NCBI GenBank assembly: GCA_026545225.1
Contig: CM048852.1
Location: 57,853,146-57,917,145, forward strand
Reading direction: 5' to 3'
DNA from: Cornus controversa
Taxonomy: Eukaryota; Streptophyta; Magnoliopsida; Cornales; Cornaceae
DNA length: 64,000 nucleotides
The translations under genes were made by a program, and so were the position numbers. The notes beneath the pieces were generated by a model. It saw only the letters and a list, made by a program, of their open reading frames with translations. It was not told the origin of the DNA and did no database searches. Shown here one piece after another: positions 36,701 through 51,700 of the stretch (the first letter of the stretch is position 1; every line of letters starts with the position of its first letter).

Positions 36701-39700
36701 CCCAAAAGGCAGGATTATTGACAATGGGTGCCTGAACTTGAGGATAGCTCGGAGGGGTTGCTGCAGGGTGCCTCTGTAGGAAGCCAAAAGAAATGTTAAA
36801 TTACATTATGAATTTGTCCCCAGGTCAAAATTGTGCAACAAGATATCGGGCAAATGACTTCCGTACTGGAGTGTAGCTCCTTGCGCGTTCGGAGTCTTTG
36901 GGCTGAGGAAGTTTGTAATAAGCAGCCTCAAGCATCTGCAAGTTGTATAATTGATCATGCACTCCCCCAGAATTCACAGCAGAACCACTGATATTATCTC
37001 CAATGGCACCAAGGTCAGGAACACTTCTTCGACCGATAACACCAAGACTGCCAGAAGGTTGATTGGATTGTAAAGGTTGCCCAGGAGAGAAATCGGCATC
37101 CCTTAGCACTTGGGTAGGCTCTGTCAAAGAGCCAGAAACTGCTGCCTGCAGAACACAGTATTACCCCCAGAAATAGGGGGAAATGAAAAAAATAAGTAAA
37201 ACAAAAACAAAAAACAGAAGGCAAATAAAAAAACAAAAAAAAACTTACATTGTGCCACCTAAACAATTAATCTCTCTTTAACAAACAATCACTTATATAT
37301 AACACAACACTCAGCAATCGACAAACTTACAATTTCATATTATGCAAAAAGGAGAAGATATTACTAAGGTCACCAATCTGCACTTTCCAGTGGCATAAAC
37401 AATAAAGCCGAAGACCAAGAGGTGAAGTGTTTAATTCAAAGCAGTTAATAAATGCTTAGATATGCTTTAAGGTTAAAGTTAGGCAACAGTTTGCTAAGAT
37501 GGTATTTTACTACTCTTCCAAAGTGTTAGTGGAATATACCTGATTCACAGCCTTCTTGCTTATAAGTTATATTAAGTGTAATTGAAGAAGAAACTTTTAG
37601 AGTCTTCACTTAAACTTTCTACTGGCTTCAACAGCACCAAATATTACTTTTAGATTTAAAATTTTGTTGGCTAACGTACTTGAGCCAACATACAAGTGTA
37701 CAGTGCAACCACAGTGATCAAAATGGACTAACTGCTTGCCAAGCCGCATTTGGCAACTTAAGCACCCAGTTGAAGAAAAATGTTAATGCAAAAAGAAACT
37801 TAAAGTTTCAGTCTTATAAATAGCTATAGAAATTTATAAGTTTTCTAAACACCAATCTGATTCATCATAATTTTGTTGTATTTGCAACCTACTAAACAAT
37901 ACATAGTTGTGCCACCTATCAAGTCAAGCTAGCGTTTACTGGTACCAGGTCCCCAGAAAGCATGACGATGGGCTCATATGTTAAACATTTAAATTTAATG
38001 TGGACCATGTGTTTGCCTGAATAATCCATCTACAAGTCCAAAGTGGTGGATGACAAAGAAGCCTATGGTAACAGAGTCATACTAGCAGATGCAACTAATG
38101 GAAGTGACTATAAAAGCTTGCTGGATTATATAATATAGTTCATTAAAATCAAGAAACCAGCCAAATAGAGTTAAGAGAGATAGGGAAGTGCCAACTGCCA
38201 AGTTTATATCTATATAGTAGAAAATTAGGATTTAAGATGAATAGGCTATGAATTTGACTTGGCTCTCTAATAAGCAAAAGTAGCATCAATTCACAACACA
38301 CAAGAAAAAATATATCCTCAGATGTACAAAACAAAAAGAAAAAAACATACATATATGAAAACAGAATTAAGCACGCGAGTTGTCAGCTTTAATAATTAAT
38401 GAAAAAGTCACACCATATTATAGAATAGTACACAAAGTACAGCTATTAAACATACAGGTGTATCCAACGCATACGAAGCTTTCAAATCATCCTCGTTCAT
38501 GAGATTCTTGCCAAGCCCAAAACTTGGAGCAGACTTGACAGTTGGATCATCAGGTAAAGTCTGCTGTTGCTGCAACTCTTCAACTTTCAGATGGCCAACT
38601 TCTGCATCATGTATACCTGATGTTTGTAATTGTATTATTCTAAAAGGCTTTCTGCAATAACCAACTGAGTTTTACCATATTTCAACCCTGAAAAACCTAT
38701 ATTATAGGAATTTAATTCAGCCTTATCCTATTTATATGAATGTTGAAAATTCACAGTATCGGCAAGAAAAAGCTTTCGAAATTCAATTATAGGTTAAAGT
38801 TCATTTTAGTTTTGAAGCTAATGTTTTAATGTCAAGAAAACTAGGTCAGCGTGTCACACTAGCTGGATTAATCAGCCTAAAAATGACGAATACAAAGAGT
38901 TATATCAAGAAAATTAATTAAATGATACCAGCATCCTTTGGCCCTGCCATCAATGCCTGCTGAGTAGGCTGTTGCTGGACTGAATTTGGCTGTTGCTGTA
39001 AGGAGGCAGATGTAACAGTATTAAGACTCGCTGTTTGGACTCCAAGTCCCAACCCAACTTGAGGCGAGACGGATGAGCTTTGAGAATTGAACTGATCACA
39101 TAATTAAATGTCATGTAAAGAAATTTTATGGCATTGAAGCAAAATATGAAAGAGTACAAGGAAACTAACATTGCTGCTAAATAAACATAACTAGATATAA
39201 AATGCAGAATGAAGGATCACTGACGACAAGTGAATGTAAATAAAAATTCATATTGAAAAAAAGAAAAAAACATGAAGACAGAAAAGAATTGTTCTTCCTC
39301 CTTTTTTTCCCTTTTGGAGAGAGGGAAGAGGTTATGGAGGTATTTGCAGCCTCATATACAGATGGTCACCAAGATCAGGAAACGATTTGGCGACTTCTCT
39401 AATTAGCCATAATATACTTGTGGAAGTCCAATTCTAGTGAAAGAGGAAAAATCCAAGGACTCATGTCTGTCTGGTTTTGACATATATAGTCTTACATACA
39501 GCTCTCCTATTTGTTCCTTTGGTTACACTATTGCTAAAAAAAGGGCAAAGTACAGTTGTTAAATGCTATGTTACATAAAATTGTTGAGCATAATGTTACA
39601 TAAAAACCCCATTTACTCTAAAACCAAAAGAATAATAGCAAAAATGTGAACTTTTTGCTTTCACCCATGTATCTAGATTTGATATTTGTTAATTTCAGTA

Positions 39701-42700
39701 TTTAAATATATTTGTTCGATTCTGTGTGTCAAAGTTTCCCTCCATCCTCCATCCTCCCCATGTCCATCTCTTCTCTCAGTTCTTCCCACCAGATACATGT
39801 TCTTTTCTCATTTCACAAGATCTAATCATGTTGAGTGCGACACATTCTAGTTAACCAAAAATAGAGAGATCATCTGTAGAAGCACTTTCATAATATGGGT
39901 TCAGCCACTAGTTTTTTAAAGTGAATTAAAAGAAATTATTGCCAGTATCTATTATTCAATGCTTGCTAGGCAAGGTCCTAGGAGGGATTGATTCAGATAG
40001 TCTAATTTTTTACAATATTTTACACAAAGTGGCATTTATCAAACTCTATCCTACATCCTCGCACTTGAGCCTGAGCATTTACCATTTAACGAATCAATAG
40101 CCCCTTTCTAACTAGTAAATATTAGCTTGCTAGATTTAAGTCCCTTAGCAGTCAAGGTTCACACGGTGAGTGTGCAGTACAACAATACAGGAAGCATAGG
40201 TAGGGGAATATGAAGGTGGCAATGCTGATTGGGCAGTGATGGTAATTGGTGACAATGCATTGACGAGGGAGGTGCTAGGGAAAGGCAATAGCCACGAATG
40301 AATATAGTTGTGGTGAGGAAGCAGTAGTTCTGGAAAGTGGCAGTGTGGTGAATGTGAGGGTGCGATGGATGAGTGGTGAAAAAGGTGCACCAATTGGTTT
40401 CTATTATAACTAGTCAACTCCCAAAATTTCATGATTTAGGCTTCATAATGTAGCTAAAAACTTTAATTGGGAAATATCAGACACCTCTAAAAGGAGGGTA
40501 TTGCTGTTGTGAGAAAGAGAGAGAGTCCATTAGGCGTTAACATTCATCAAACCATATAATATAAATTAAATAAACTATATGGATTGATCACTGAACTTAA
40601 GTTATTCTTGTCTCCAGATTGAAATCATGAAACGTCAGAATATAAAATTGTATGCCAATATTAGAATATGAAAAGAAATTAGCTGATTTTGTACCCCAAA
40701 AGAAAAGGAAATACCTATCAAACAAGAAACACAGAAAAAGGATAGAAAGAAATAGTCCACGGATAAGATTCATCAGAAACTGCGGGCCAAAGGAAAAGTA
40801 TTGTCATTAACAGAGAGAAAAGAGCACCTGCTGCAAGAGTGGGTTCTGTTGTGGTGCGGAGAACTGCTTATGATTTCCTCCAACAAGAGGAGGCATGCCA
40901 AGAAGGTTACTCTGACCTTGTTGCTGCACCTGCTGGAATCGCTGTAAAAACTTCTCCCTCTGGTCAGGTGCAATTTCAGTTCTTCCACGAAACTGACCCT
41001 GAAAATGCAATAGATTCCAGTAAATGAAGGGCACTGATCTAAAAAAATATAAGAAAAGAAAATTCAAATTTTGATATCATATAAAGTAAAATCACTTAAT
41101 ATGATTCATCAAAGCTTATCTAGGATAATGACAGAAAAAGGAAATTGTTAAAGGTAAGTTGAAAGGATTCTCTTGAAGATTCCATTCTGGACCGCCTCCA
41201 GTGCAAATTGTACTGGCTATTTCGGTTGCCGAATGACACCCATTCTTTGTTATTAATTTTTTTCTTATAAATAAGAAAGGGGAAAAACCGAAACGAAAAG
41301 ATTCTGGATGGTTGCAAGATTTTTTCTTTTTTTTAAAAAAAAATGGAATGGAATACATAGTAAAGAAGTGTCTAGCTATAATCAAGTTCTATCCTAAACC
41401 ACTTTAGATAAAAAATAAATAAAATAAAAAATAAAAAAAATTGGGAGGATGAGGAGAGAAAAAATGAAATTTGTTAGATAAAAATGAAAAGACGACAAGA
41501 CGTTATTACCCTCATTCAAGTGTATAAATTTATATATTTAAAGGCATAGTAGTATAATAATAATATCATCTTCCCCTCCAGCTGACCAGACAAAAGGAGG
41601 GATAGACATCCTCTCTAACCCTCCGTCTTCTCACTTCAATCCATTTTTGCATCCCTCCTACTAGATGGAACATTAGATAATGGCCATTTGCAACTGAGAT
41701 TTTACTTGTGACAAATTATTTATGTTTCACATAAAAAAACCAATGCCCAGTCCCCACAAATATGAGCTAAAACATCAAAATGAACAACGAAATCACATAC
41801 CGCTTCATTCTGGTTCTGGAAGGAACTTCCAGGCCTCCACTGTATACCAGAAACTCCGGAAGGGGAGAAAACCCTGCCAGCCATAACTGCAGACTCACCA
41901 ACATTGCCACTATCAGCTGCGCCAGTTCCATCATTAGCCTTGGCCGCCTGGGACAAGATCATTCTATTACTTAGCGGGGAAACCAGAGGCTGCGCCATGC
42001 CACTACTCCCAAGTCTCTCATCAGTTCCTAATATATTTCTCTTTGCAATTTCAGAGGCAGAGGGAGCAGTGCCAAGGGCTCCATTGCTGGGAAATGCACT
42101 GCCAGAATTAAGTGCGATACTATTTGATGGTTGGATGGATAGGCCACCTCTACCAGTGCCCCTAAGTCCATTTTCAGCAAGGGCTGGAGAAGATTTACGA
42201 CTAGGGAAGTTTGCAATTTCTTCTTCCTTAGCAGTGTTAGACACGGGAGATGAAGAAACAGCAGCAACTGCATTTTCCAAGACACCTCGAACAGATGTTG
42301 GACCTGAAAGAATAGATGAAGCAGTTGATGCACCGGACAAATTCTGGCCTGAAGCATTTGGAGCAACAGGAGTTGCATGGCTTCCTGCTGGTGTTGATGC
42401 AGTGGGAGAACTAATTCCACTACTTTTAGAAGGTGGTGTCCTTGGAACAATATCGGAATTACTGTCCTGGGAAACCGTCTCCTCAACTTGCTCCTGGATA
42501 GCAGCATCCTGTTCAATAGAAGATATCAACTGGAAAGGAAATCCTGGACCATATTATGCATCACAGTAGTATAAACTGAAGGCACGTGAACACTGTAAAT
42601 ATAGGGAATTAGATCATAGGCTTCTTAAGAAAAGTTTGGACAAGAACACAGGCACAAAGTTGGAATATAGGTCTCAGTGCATGCTTATTATAGTAAAATA

Positions 42701-45700
42701 ACAACCCTAGAACTGTATAAAAAAGTCTATAAGGTGTATTTCTATATTGAACTAGTGCCAGACACCAAGAAGAGTCGGAAGACACTAGGAATGTGACCAA
42801 CACCTTCCGAATGTGTTTGTTCTTTGAAAATAGATCACTTCATATACATTTTGCCAACACTTACAAACATAATCTACTACATGACCAACAGAACACATAG
42901 ATTAAGCATGTTCTTTAAGTACCAGCCCACGTTGCCTCCTTGAAATAACGCCCAAGCTTGACTGTCTTCACTATGAACAATACTAGACAAACCCCTTAGC
43001 AAATGGTCAAGAATTAACAAACCACTTGATTTTCTTGCAGCCCGACAATATTATCTAGTAAAGAAACAAGTGGATGCCTCGACGGAGATCAAGATATGAG
43101 CAGCATGTGATTCATAAGTATGTTTGTTAAGAGAAGGAATAAGAAGAAACTGAATTAAGGATATGGTAGGATTTGGTAGATCTAAGGTTATATTTGTTTT
43201 TATTTTGGTAATGAAGACATGCTTTGCATTACAATCCCTTTTTGGACTTTGCAGGAATTAATATGATAGATTTACCATTATACTTGAAAACATAAGCATA
43301 CACTCTACCATAGTTAAATCACATCTCCAATCATAGACCCAAGGGCGACCAAGTAGTACGTGGGTTACATCCATGGGTAGGACATCACACCAAATCTTAT
43401 CAAAGTAATCGCCCATCTAGATAGGAATAAACACCTCTCTGAGATGGTCAAGAAGTATACATCACTAGTTTTTCTATGTAGGTTGGCAAGCACATTGTCC
43501 TTCAATGTAGCAACAACATGAACCATGGGGTTTATCAAACATTTCAAAGTAATGTTTACTTTCACTACCATCATTTTTACTTTACCCATCCTAACTGAAT
43601 TAGAACATAAATGTGTTTTCAAGAAATCTAACCACTTTAAATAATGTAAAATACCTAGCAAATGAATAAAGAACAAGCAATACAAGAAAAAAAAGTGGAA
43701 ACATTAAATTAAGTAAAAGATACAACAGAATAGGGAGAGCAATGAATACGGTAGCAAATTGACATATTAAAAGAGGTTGAGGAAGAGGAAGCAGGAGAAA
43801 TACTCTTAAGAACATATCCAAGAATGATAATTACAGTTCATGCAAAACTCAACATGGAAAGATATATCCACTCTAAAATGTCATTAGGACTTGTGGGCAG
43901 GCTCAGAAATTTCACAATTAAGTATATACTCTAAAATTAATATTCAACCGACAAGGTGAAAAACTGGGATTTCAAAAAACCTCCCACAACAAGTGGGACA
44001 TCAAATAACAATTTGATATATAATAACACCACTATTATAGTTGATCCAAAACTTAAGTACTTAACAACTATTTCTATGTTCCACAAAAAGATACAGCTAC
44101 ATAACACTGCTTGACTTTTTATCCAACAACAGTAACCTAAACATTTAAAACTAACTTAAAGAACTTTGAAGCCCAATTAAACTTAACCCTAAACTGTCTT
44201 TCACTACTAATAAACTACCAAGAAAATGGAGAAAAAGAATGAGGAAAAATAAGCATTTTAGACATAAATGTAGATTTGGAATAAATTACAAAAGAAAGAC
44301 AAGTGGGATTCAATTGTTCCATAGCACTCATTAGGAACCCCACTATGTTGGGAACTGCAAGAACTCAACAGAACCGTCAATGAAAGGCACCCTACATCTG
44401 CTGTTCAGGCTAAGGCTTCACAAATGTTAATTTAACAAAATAGGCAGGACTTCATGCGTCACACAACAACTAGGCCTTTGTCAGGTCATTGAATCAATAA
44501 CATATGAGAATCCCTCATTAATTATTGATCCAGAACAACGTAAAGATTACACCATGTTGAAGTTGAATGAATCTCAAAAGCTCCTATTCACTTAAATAAT
44601 GTCAACCAATTTAATTATTCTAGTCCACCTACCGGCGGTTGAGCGGGCGATGCTGTTAGAGAACTTTTCATGCTTAAAACTGCACTGGTGGTTACCACAC
44701 CCTGCCACAAAAATAAAATAATAACTCACTATTTATGTATAGAAGTTCTATCATGGGCAATGAAGACAGACACTTAATATATTCTGGGTCTTTGTTAACA
44801 AACAAAGCATTTTTAGTAAAATAAAAGGATAGAACCAGTGAATCTCCACAATTACAACATAATGAATGAGAGAGAGAGAGAGAGAGAGTGAAGACCCCCA
44901 AACGTCGAAGTGATTCATGCTTCGTTCAAATCAAAACCCTGAGAATGACACGAGGACTCAAAACCCTAAATGACCTATTATCTGCATTAACTATTCTTCT
45001 ATGTTTGTCTACATTAAGTATTAGGGGAAGCAGGAAAGTATTCCTTTGCATTTGTGCTACCTCATAGGGCTTCAAAGTGCAAAGAAGTTCTATCAATATT
45101 ATTACAGTACGAAGAAAATTATACGATACATAGTCTATACAGTTTGAGGACCTAGGGGCCTGATCACATCATCTCATGCCGAAGAGCTCACTCCTACTTC
45201 TTTAGTGTTGTCGGACATTACTTTGGTACCGGAGTAGGCAGAAGAGCATTTCTATGCATTTATCCTACCTCATGGAGAATCGGAATGCAGATAAGCCATC
45301 AATGGTGGATATAATTCAAAGTCACATATAGAAGGGCTATACAGCTGAAATATCAGCATCACTAGCACAAGATCTTATGGGAGGAGTTTCAGAATTCTAG
45401 CCTAGATAGAGGCAAGCCCATCTACAAGAAATATTGGATGACCACTGGAAGTTTTCAGCTGGCAGGAAAGGAGATTGAAAAGCCATTGAGTGAAGAAAAG
45501 CATAGTATTTTGAAATTAGAACATTTTCTGGGATTTTCGAAAGTATTATTCAAGTCTTCAAACTGACATAATAATACATCACAGATCTTGCATGCAACCT
45601 GAAAAATGAACATAGAGTTGGCATTTATTAGATATATGCCAACATTACAACCAGCCTATGCATTCAGCATATATATGTTCAATGAAAAACCTGCCTATAA

Positions 45701-48700
45701 TATATAATAAAGATTAAAGACCCTTCAAAATATTTGGTTTTTAAACATTTCATACATATGCATCTTTCTTTTTTGTGGATAGGTCATAGCAAAATTATAA
45801 AAAAGAAAAAAAAACTAACAAAATAAAAAATAAATAAAAGATTGTTTCAACATTGCATAGAAATAATATTCAGCAGAACACAGTATCATGTGGAAGGAGT
45901 TCACCTTAACAAGGCCAGGAGGACCAATCGTAACTAGATCTTCAAGAGACTCCACCTTGTCCAACGGTAAAGAGTCGTATAGCTCATCGACATCACTAAA
46001 TTCTTCGAAGTCTTCCTAAGGAATTAATTTCAAGAAGAAAGTAAAAATCTAGTAATGGTTGCCCCAAAAGCAACTATTTTAACAGTCATCTTTACGAAAA
46101 AGAAACAGATAAAACAAATACATAATGCAGGTGGATCTGTAACCTTCACACTCTAGTTTGCATGCAAGTAACAAATCCCACACCAAGGGTAGTTAAAGAA
46201 ATGAGATTGATTTAAAACTAAATAAACCTGATTACTTGCACACAGTTTTGGACCTAAATAATAACAGTACTTTTAAGAAATAGCACAGAAAAAAAAAAAA
46301 GTATGAGGTCAACCTGATTACGTTCCATGTAGTCTTCCAAGAAATCCTTAACATCATTGACCTGCTCAGGACTCAATTCATCATTATCCAGTAGCCTCAG
46401 AATCAATTCTAACTTCATTATATGAGCCTTGTGCCGAACGATAGACGTCTCTAAATGTGTCTGTAAAACAAATGTCATTGATAAATTTAGACAAAAAGAA
46501 TAAGCAATCATTCGCATGGGATCATGCTGTCCATTTTCTCAGTCCTACCAATCTGGGTGGCCGAGTTTTCCCTTTCTTAACAGATAGCCCTTCCATCTCA
46601 GCTTCAAAGCTATCAATTTGAGATTCCAGCTCACTGACCTACTCAAGGACAGACAATGTGTCACAGTTATTTGGTATTTTGTCTAATAACACCAAGAAGT
46701 GAAAGAATAAAAAACTTTGTAATGTGGTCATGTGAAATGAAATAATGATGTTAAAACACCAACATACACAACTTAAAATGCAACTTGGATATAGAAAAGT
46801 TGGCAACATGATACCAAAAGTTGATGATTAAAGAAGCATATATTCAACAACTTTCTTACTTCTCTCTTTTGATAAGTGAAATTAAATACCAAGCACCTAA
46901 GAAAGGGTCACTACTCAAGTACACAAAACATAAACACCATGAATCATATCTCAACACCATCTATCACATGTAGCATGAATAACAGCATATCCTATTCCTG
47001 AAACAAGTCATTTGAAAGATCATAAAAGATAATTTTGTATTGCCAAAGTAGGAAAAAAGCAAAGGAACTTAAAGAGCTAAAATATACCCATATTTTAACC
47101 ACAGCTGTTCTTAAAGCAAAGAAGGCAGACAAAAGGAAATCCAAGTAAAAGGCTTGGTTTCATACCACATTGTTCAACCAATCTCTCGTCTCTGATTTAG
47201 CCTTCTCCTTTGGATCCTATAAAATAAAATAAAATAAAAAAGTTAAATAAGTACAGAATTGTTAGAGTACACTAAAAATTAACTACTAACATTTCAATCT
47301 TCGTCTGCGTATAATATGCAGATGAAGATAAAGCTTTTCAATCTGCAATATGCAGATTATTGCAGTAAAAATCAATAAAGCCTTTCTAAACGCTTGATGT
47401 AAGCAGTAAGAAAGGCTTCTTTAAATCAGCTCAACAAAATCAAGCAGCAAAATAAATTTTTAACTTCAGATGAGAGAAATCTTATTGTAAAATTAGAATT
47501 GTTACAGAGACCCAGGTCAAATCAATAATACAACATATACACACCCTTTTAAATAATAATGCTCCAGAAATAGAACTAATTCACTAAACATTATAAAAGC
47601 TTAAAAAAATTTAAATCTGTGAAGAGCTCGCACCAAGTTTGCAACTGCCAACAACAGCTCTCATACTTTGTTCTGTACCAGCTAGCAATATAATTCTTAC
47701 CGTTTTAGGTTGTTGGCCAAGGCCTTCTTTAGAAAATGCTTTTGTCTTGGTTTCTTTTTCACATATCTTAAATCTTTCCATTTCACGCTCAATGAGCTTG
47801 CGAGCATCCATTAGAGCCTGCTCATAAGAGGCACTAACCTACATCAACATACATCAAAAGAAAAATATTTTGTTAACTTCAGAATCAAAAGTACATAATT
47901 AAAGAATCATACTCAAGAACTACATAAATAAAGAAACATATTATCATATTCAACATCAAACAGGTCTTAGTTATCTTAAGAAACAGTGAAGCACCCAATA
48001 AAGATGATAAGAGTAGTTATAATACTACAGTTGCTCAATGAAATGGAGAGATGTATTGTGATAAAGAAAGGGAAAAAAACAAAAAAAAAATGAGTAAAAC
48101 ACCATACACTTTAAGTCAGTGCTGTGAAATGAATAACAACAATTTAGTTAATGATGCATTTGAAGCGACGCTAGAAAATAAAATTGCTCCAGTCAGATAC
48201 CCATCTCTTTTCCAATGTTTAAAGCTTGTTGCTATACAAAAATAGAATATTATCCTAAAAACTATTTTACATTGTAACCAACCATGCAATCCACCTACTA
48301 AATTTTTATGCTACAAACAACTTCTGAGTGGAACTGCACTGGTCCTCAAGTGACATCTGCACTTTTTTTTCCCTTAGAAAAAAGAGTCCCACAATGTTCT
48401 GGGGTAGACTTGAACCCTCTACCTTTTTACTTTAAAAGGAGAGGAGATGCCATTACGCCACAGGCCTTGGTGGTGACATCTACACATATAACCTAGAAGT
48501 GGCAATACTTGACACGACATGGAATAAGTGGGTTTGGGTTTGGCTTAATCGTGTTCGGGTTATACTCGTGTCGACCCAAATTAACACAGTAATTAAACAT
48601 GTTGTGTTTGTGATTGACTCGCCAACCTGTTTGTAATCCGATTAACCCGTTTAACTAATCGTTTAGAAATGACCCATTTATCTAAACGTGTCGTGTTTTT

Positions 48701-51700
48701 GTTAGAAATGACCCGTTTAGTTAAATGTGTCATGTTCGTGTTAGAAATGATCCGTTTAGTTAAATGTGTCGTGTTCGTGTTAGAAATGAATCATTTAACT
48801 AAACGTGTCGTGTTCATGTTAGAAAAGACCAGTTTAGTTAAATGTGTCGTGTCGTGTTCGTGCTAGAAATGACCTTAGTAGTATGAAATTTTAATTAAAT
48901 GTGTTGTGTTGTGTTGTGTTGTCGTGTCTTGACTCGTTTATTAAACAGGTTACATGTGTCATATCGTGTTACCAGTTTAATAATCGTCTCATGCTCGTAT
49001 CAACCCATATAACAGGATACCCATGTCCCAACACGACATACCAACAAAAATTGTCACCCCTATATATCCCATTATAACTCTATCACAACAAAAGAAATAT
49101 TGCAATTTCACAACCATATTGTAGTTTCTTGATTCTTTAAGGACCTTCCTTTTGCAATATATGAACTAATACCATCTAAGGATCTTTTTCATCATTTCCA
49201 TTTACTTGCTCCATAAATCAGACCACAAAGTTAGTAGCGGATAGTGAACAACACAAAAATAGTTCAACGAGGCACGATGAATTATATATGTAAATGGTAA
49301 TTGAAAGAAGTTATTGTGGATATTGTTTCTTTTGATTTAGGTCAATATATGAGCCACAACATGGTTATGCTCTCATCATGTCAACTACTAGAGAATATTT
49401 TTAAAAAATTACCATTGCCCGCTAAGCATGGTGTTGGGTAACATTGGAGACAGACCTAAACTTCGGCCATTATTTTTTCACAAAGTGACTGCTCTCATAC
49501 TCCAACCTATGTTCTCATACTTTTCAACTAGAGCCTTTACCATTGTACCAAACAATGAGCACTTATTTGACAAAGACATACATATGAAAAATTCATATTT
49601 GGTAAGAAAAAAATACATACATAAAAATCCAGAAAATAAAACCACTGAGTGATGATAAAAATCTGCAATAATAAAAACCATTAAACATATGCATAAATTA
49701 TAAATATGTAAAATTCAAAACATTCATAAGAAAATTAAAATTCAAAAAAAAAAAATCACTAAAAGCATTAGAAGAGTCTATCATGCACCCTAAAAATCCA
49801 GAAAATAAAACCACTGAGTGATGATAAAAATCTGCAATAATAAAAACCATTAAACATACGCAAAAATTATAAATATGTAAAATTCAAAACATTCATAAGA
49901 AAATTAAAATTCAAAAAAAAAAATCACTAAAAGCATTAGAAGAGTCTATCATGCACCCTAAAACAGTCATCGAACAACAACTATTATATGCTATTATCAC
50001 TTGCACATTGTTACGGTCTCGTCGAATAGAGGAACAAAATCTACAAATTGTTGTGGTTGTTGTTTATTTGAGTTCAAACTATGTACAAAACTTATCACAA
50101 AACAAAATGTATAAATACATACAGTACTCTATCTAATGCTCAGGTGAATGTGTGTGTGTGCGCGCGCGCGCATGTGTGCGTGTGTGTGTGTGCGCGCGCG
50201 CATGTGTGCGTGTGTGTGTGTGGCATATATATGGGGCATGTGGTAAGAGAACTACAACTTCATAAACAACAAAAGGAACAAGCATTGACACTAAGAAAGA
50301 GTTGGGTAGGAAAGATGAAGCTGATCCTTAAGCAAAGGATCCAGCTAAGTAAACAGAAACTAGAATGGAAAAAGAGCAAGGTACAATGCATTGCCTGAAA
50401 GCAAATGTGACTTGATGGGGGTAGTCTTAAGTATCACTTGGTGGGAACTGGAAGTTACCAGGACTTAAGAGGATTTTTCAAACAGAGATGTAACCAACTC
50501 AAAAAGTCTGCAAACCCCGAAAGAGATATCTAAAACTAGGTTAAAAAGAAATAAACTATGTTTTAATCCAACAGATATAATAGCGAAGCTGTGGCACTTG
50601 CTACAGAAATGCTTGATGAAATGGTGAAAACTTGTGTAATTTATTTAGACATTGCTTGATGCAATGGTACAATTTAGGACTGACAGGAGTGAGGTTGCAG
50701 ATTTGAATCTGAGAGCATCCACTTTGTGAAAAATAATGCTCAAATTTAGTTTTGTTTCCAGTATTCCCCTCCCAGTACCCGCGAATGCGTGATATACACC
50801 AGGTATCACACTTTTTTCTTTTAGTTACAAATACCTCACTTGAAAATTTTGACTATAGTTGTCAGTTTTACAGAGAGAAATTGTGGGATTGGCAGATGAT
50901 ATGGAAAATTCCAAGTAATGTGGCTACCACTTTATATGTATGTAAGCATGTCTAATGCCATCTTACTTATTAAAAAAAAAAGTCAAGGGGACACTAAAAG
51001 TACAGGGCATTTTTGCAAGAATAGAAGGAACAAAAAAAAAAAAGATTTCTCCTTATACAAGTGTATATAATATGTGAAAACTTAACACATTTCAGATCTT
51101 TCAATCCAAATATTTGATTGGTAGGATACAAGCCAGTCTAGACTCAATCCTTTTGTGGTAGCCCTTAGAAAATATAAAGAAATAATTCTTTTTGGAAACT
51201 GATCCTTTTAGATTTTTTATCATTGTTGTAGTCCATCACTATGGCATGGGCAATGCTTATTCCGTCTTGGAAAACATTACTTAAAAATTATTGACATTGC
51301 TTTTCTCAATATTGGATTTTGCAGATACTTAACATTTGCATTCTTTTAGAAATCTGAGTACTTGACATATTCTTATAAGGGGTGTTTAGGAATGCCACGA
51401 CCCGCCCCGTACCGTGTAGATATTGTCCGCTTTGCACAATCTCCTCTCGGTGTTCATGATTTTTCTCAAAATGTGTCTACAAGGTTGGGAGAAAAACCAT
51501 GAGCACCCAGAGGAGAGTGTGCAAGGCAGACAATATTTACACAGTGTGGAGCGGGTCATGACAAATGGTTTCAAAGCCAATCCCCAGCCAGAAATGGGAG
51601 GAACGTGCACAAGCGCATGAGGGACTGGCTATCGAGGACGCTGGGTTCCAAGAAGGAGTGATTGTGACGTACTAGATCGCCTGGGAGGAGAGGTTTGATG

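Noticed and set aside
41904..42569. 221-codon plus-strand frame opposite NOT3 exon 9
   Set aside because: Shadow of the Ser/Pro-rich NOT3 exon on the other strand; no promoter, introns or family similarity.
48669..48866. Open frame made of 14-residue repeats
   Set aside because: It is the 42-bp tandem array of the hAT-like element, not a gene.
50081..50398. Frame rich in [10 protein letters not shown]
   Set aside because: Translation of the GT/GC repeat in NOT3 intron 2.
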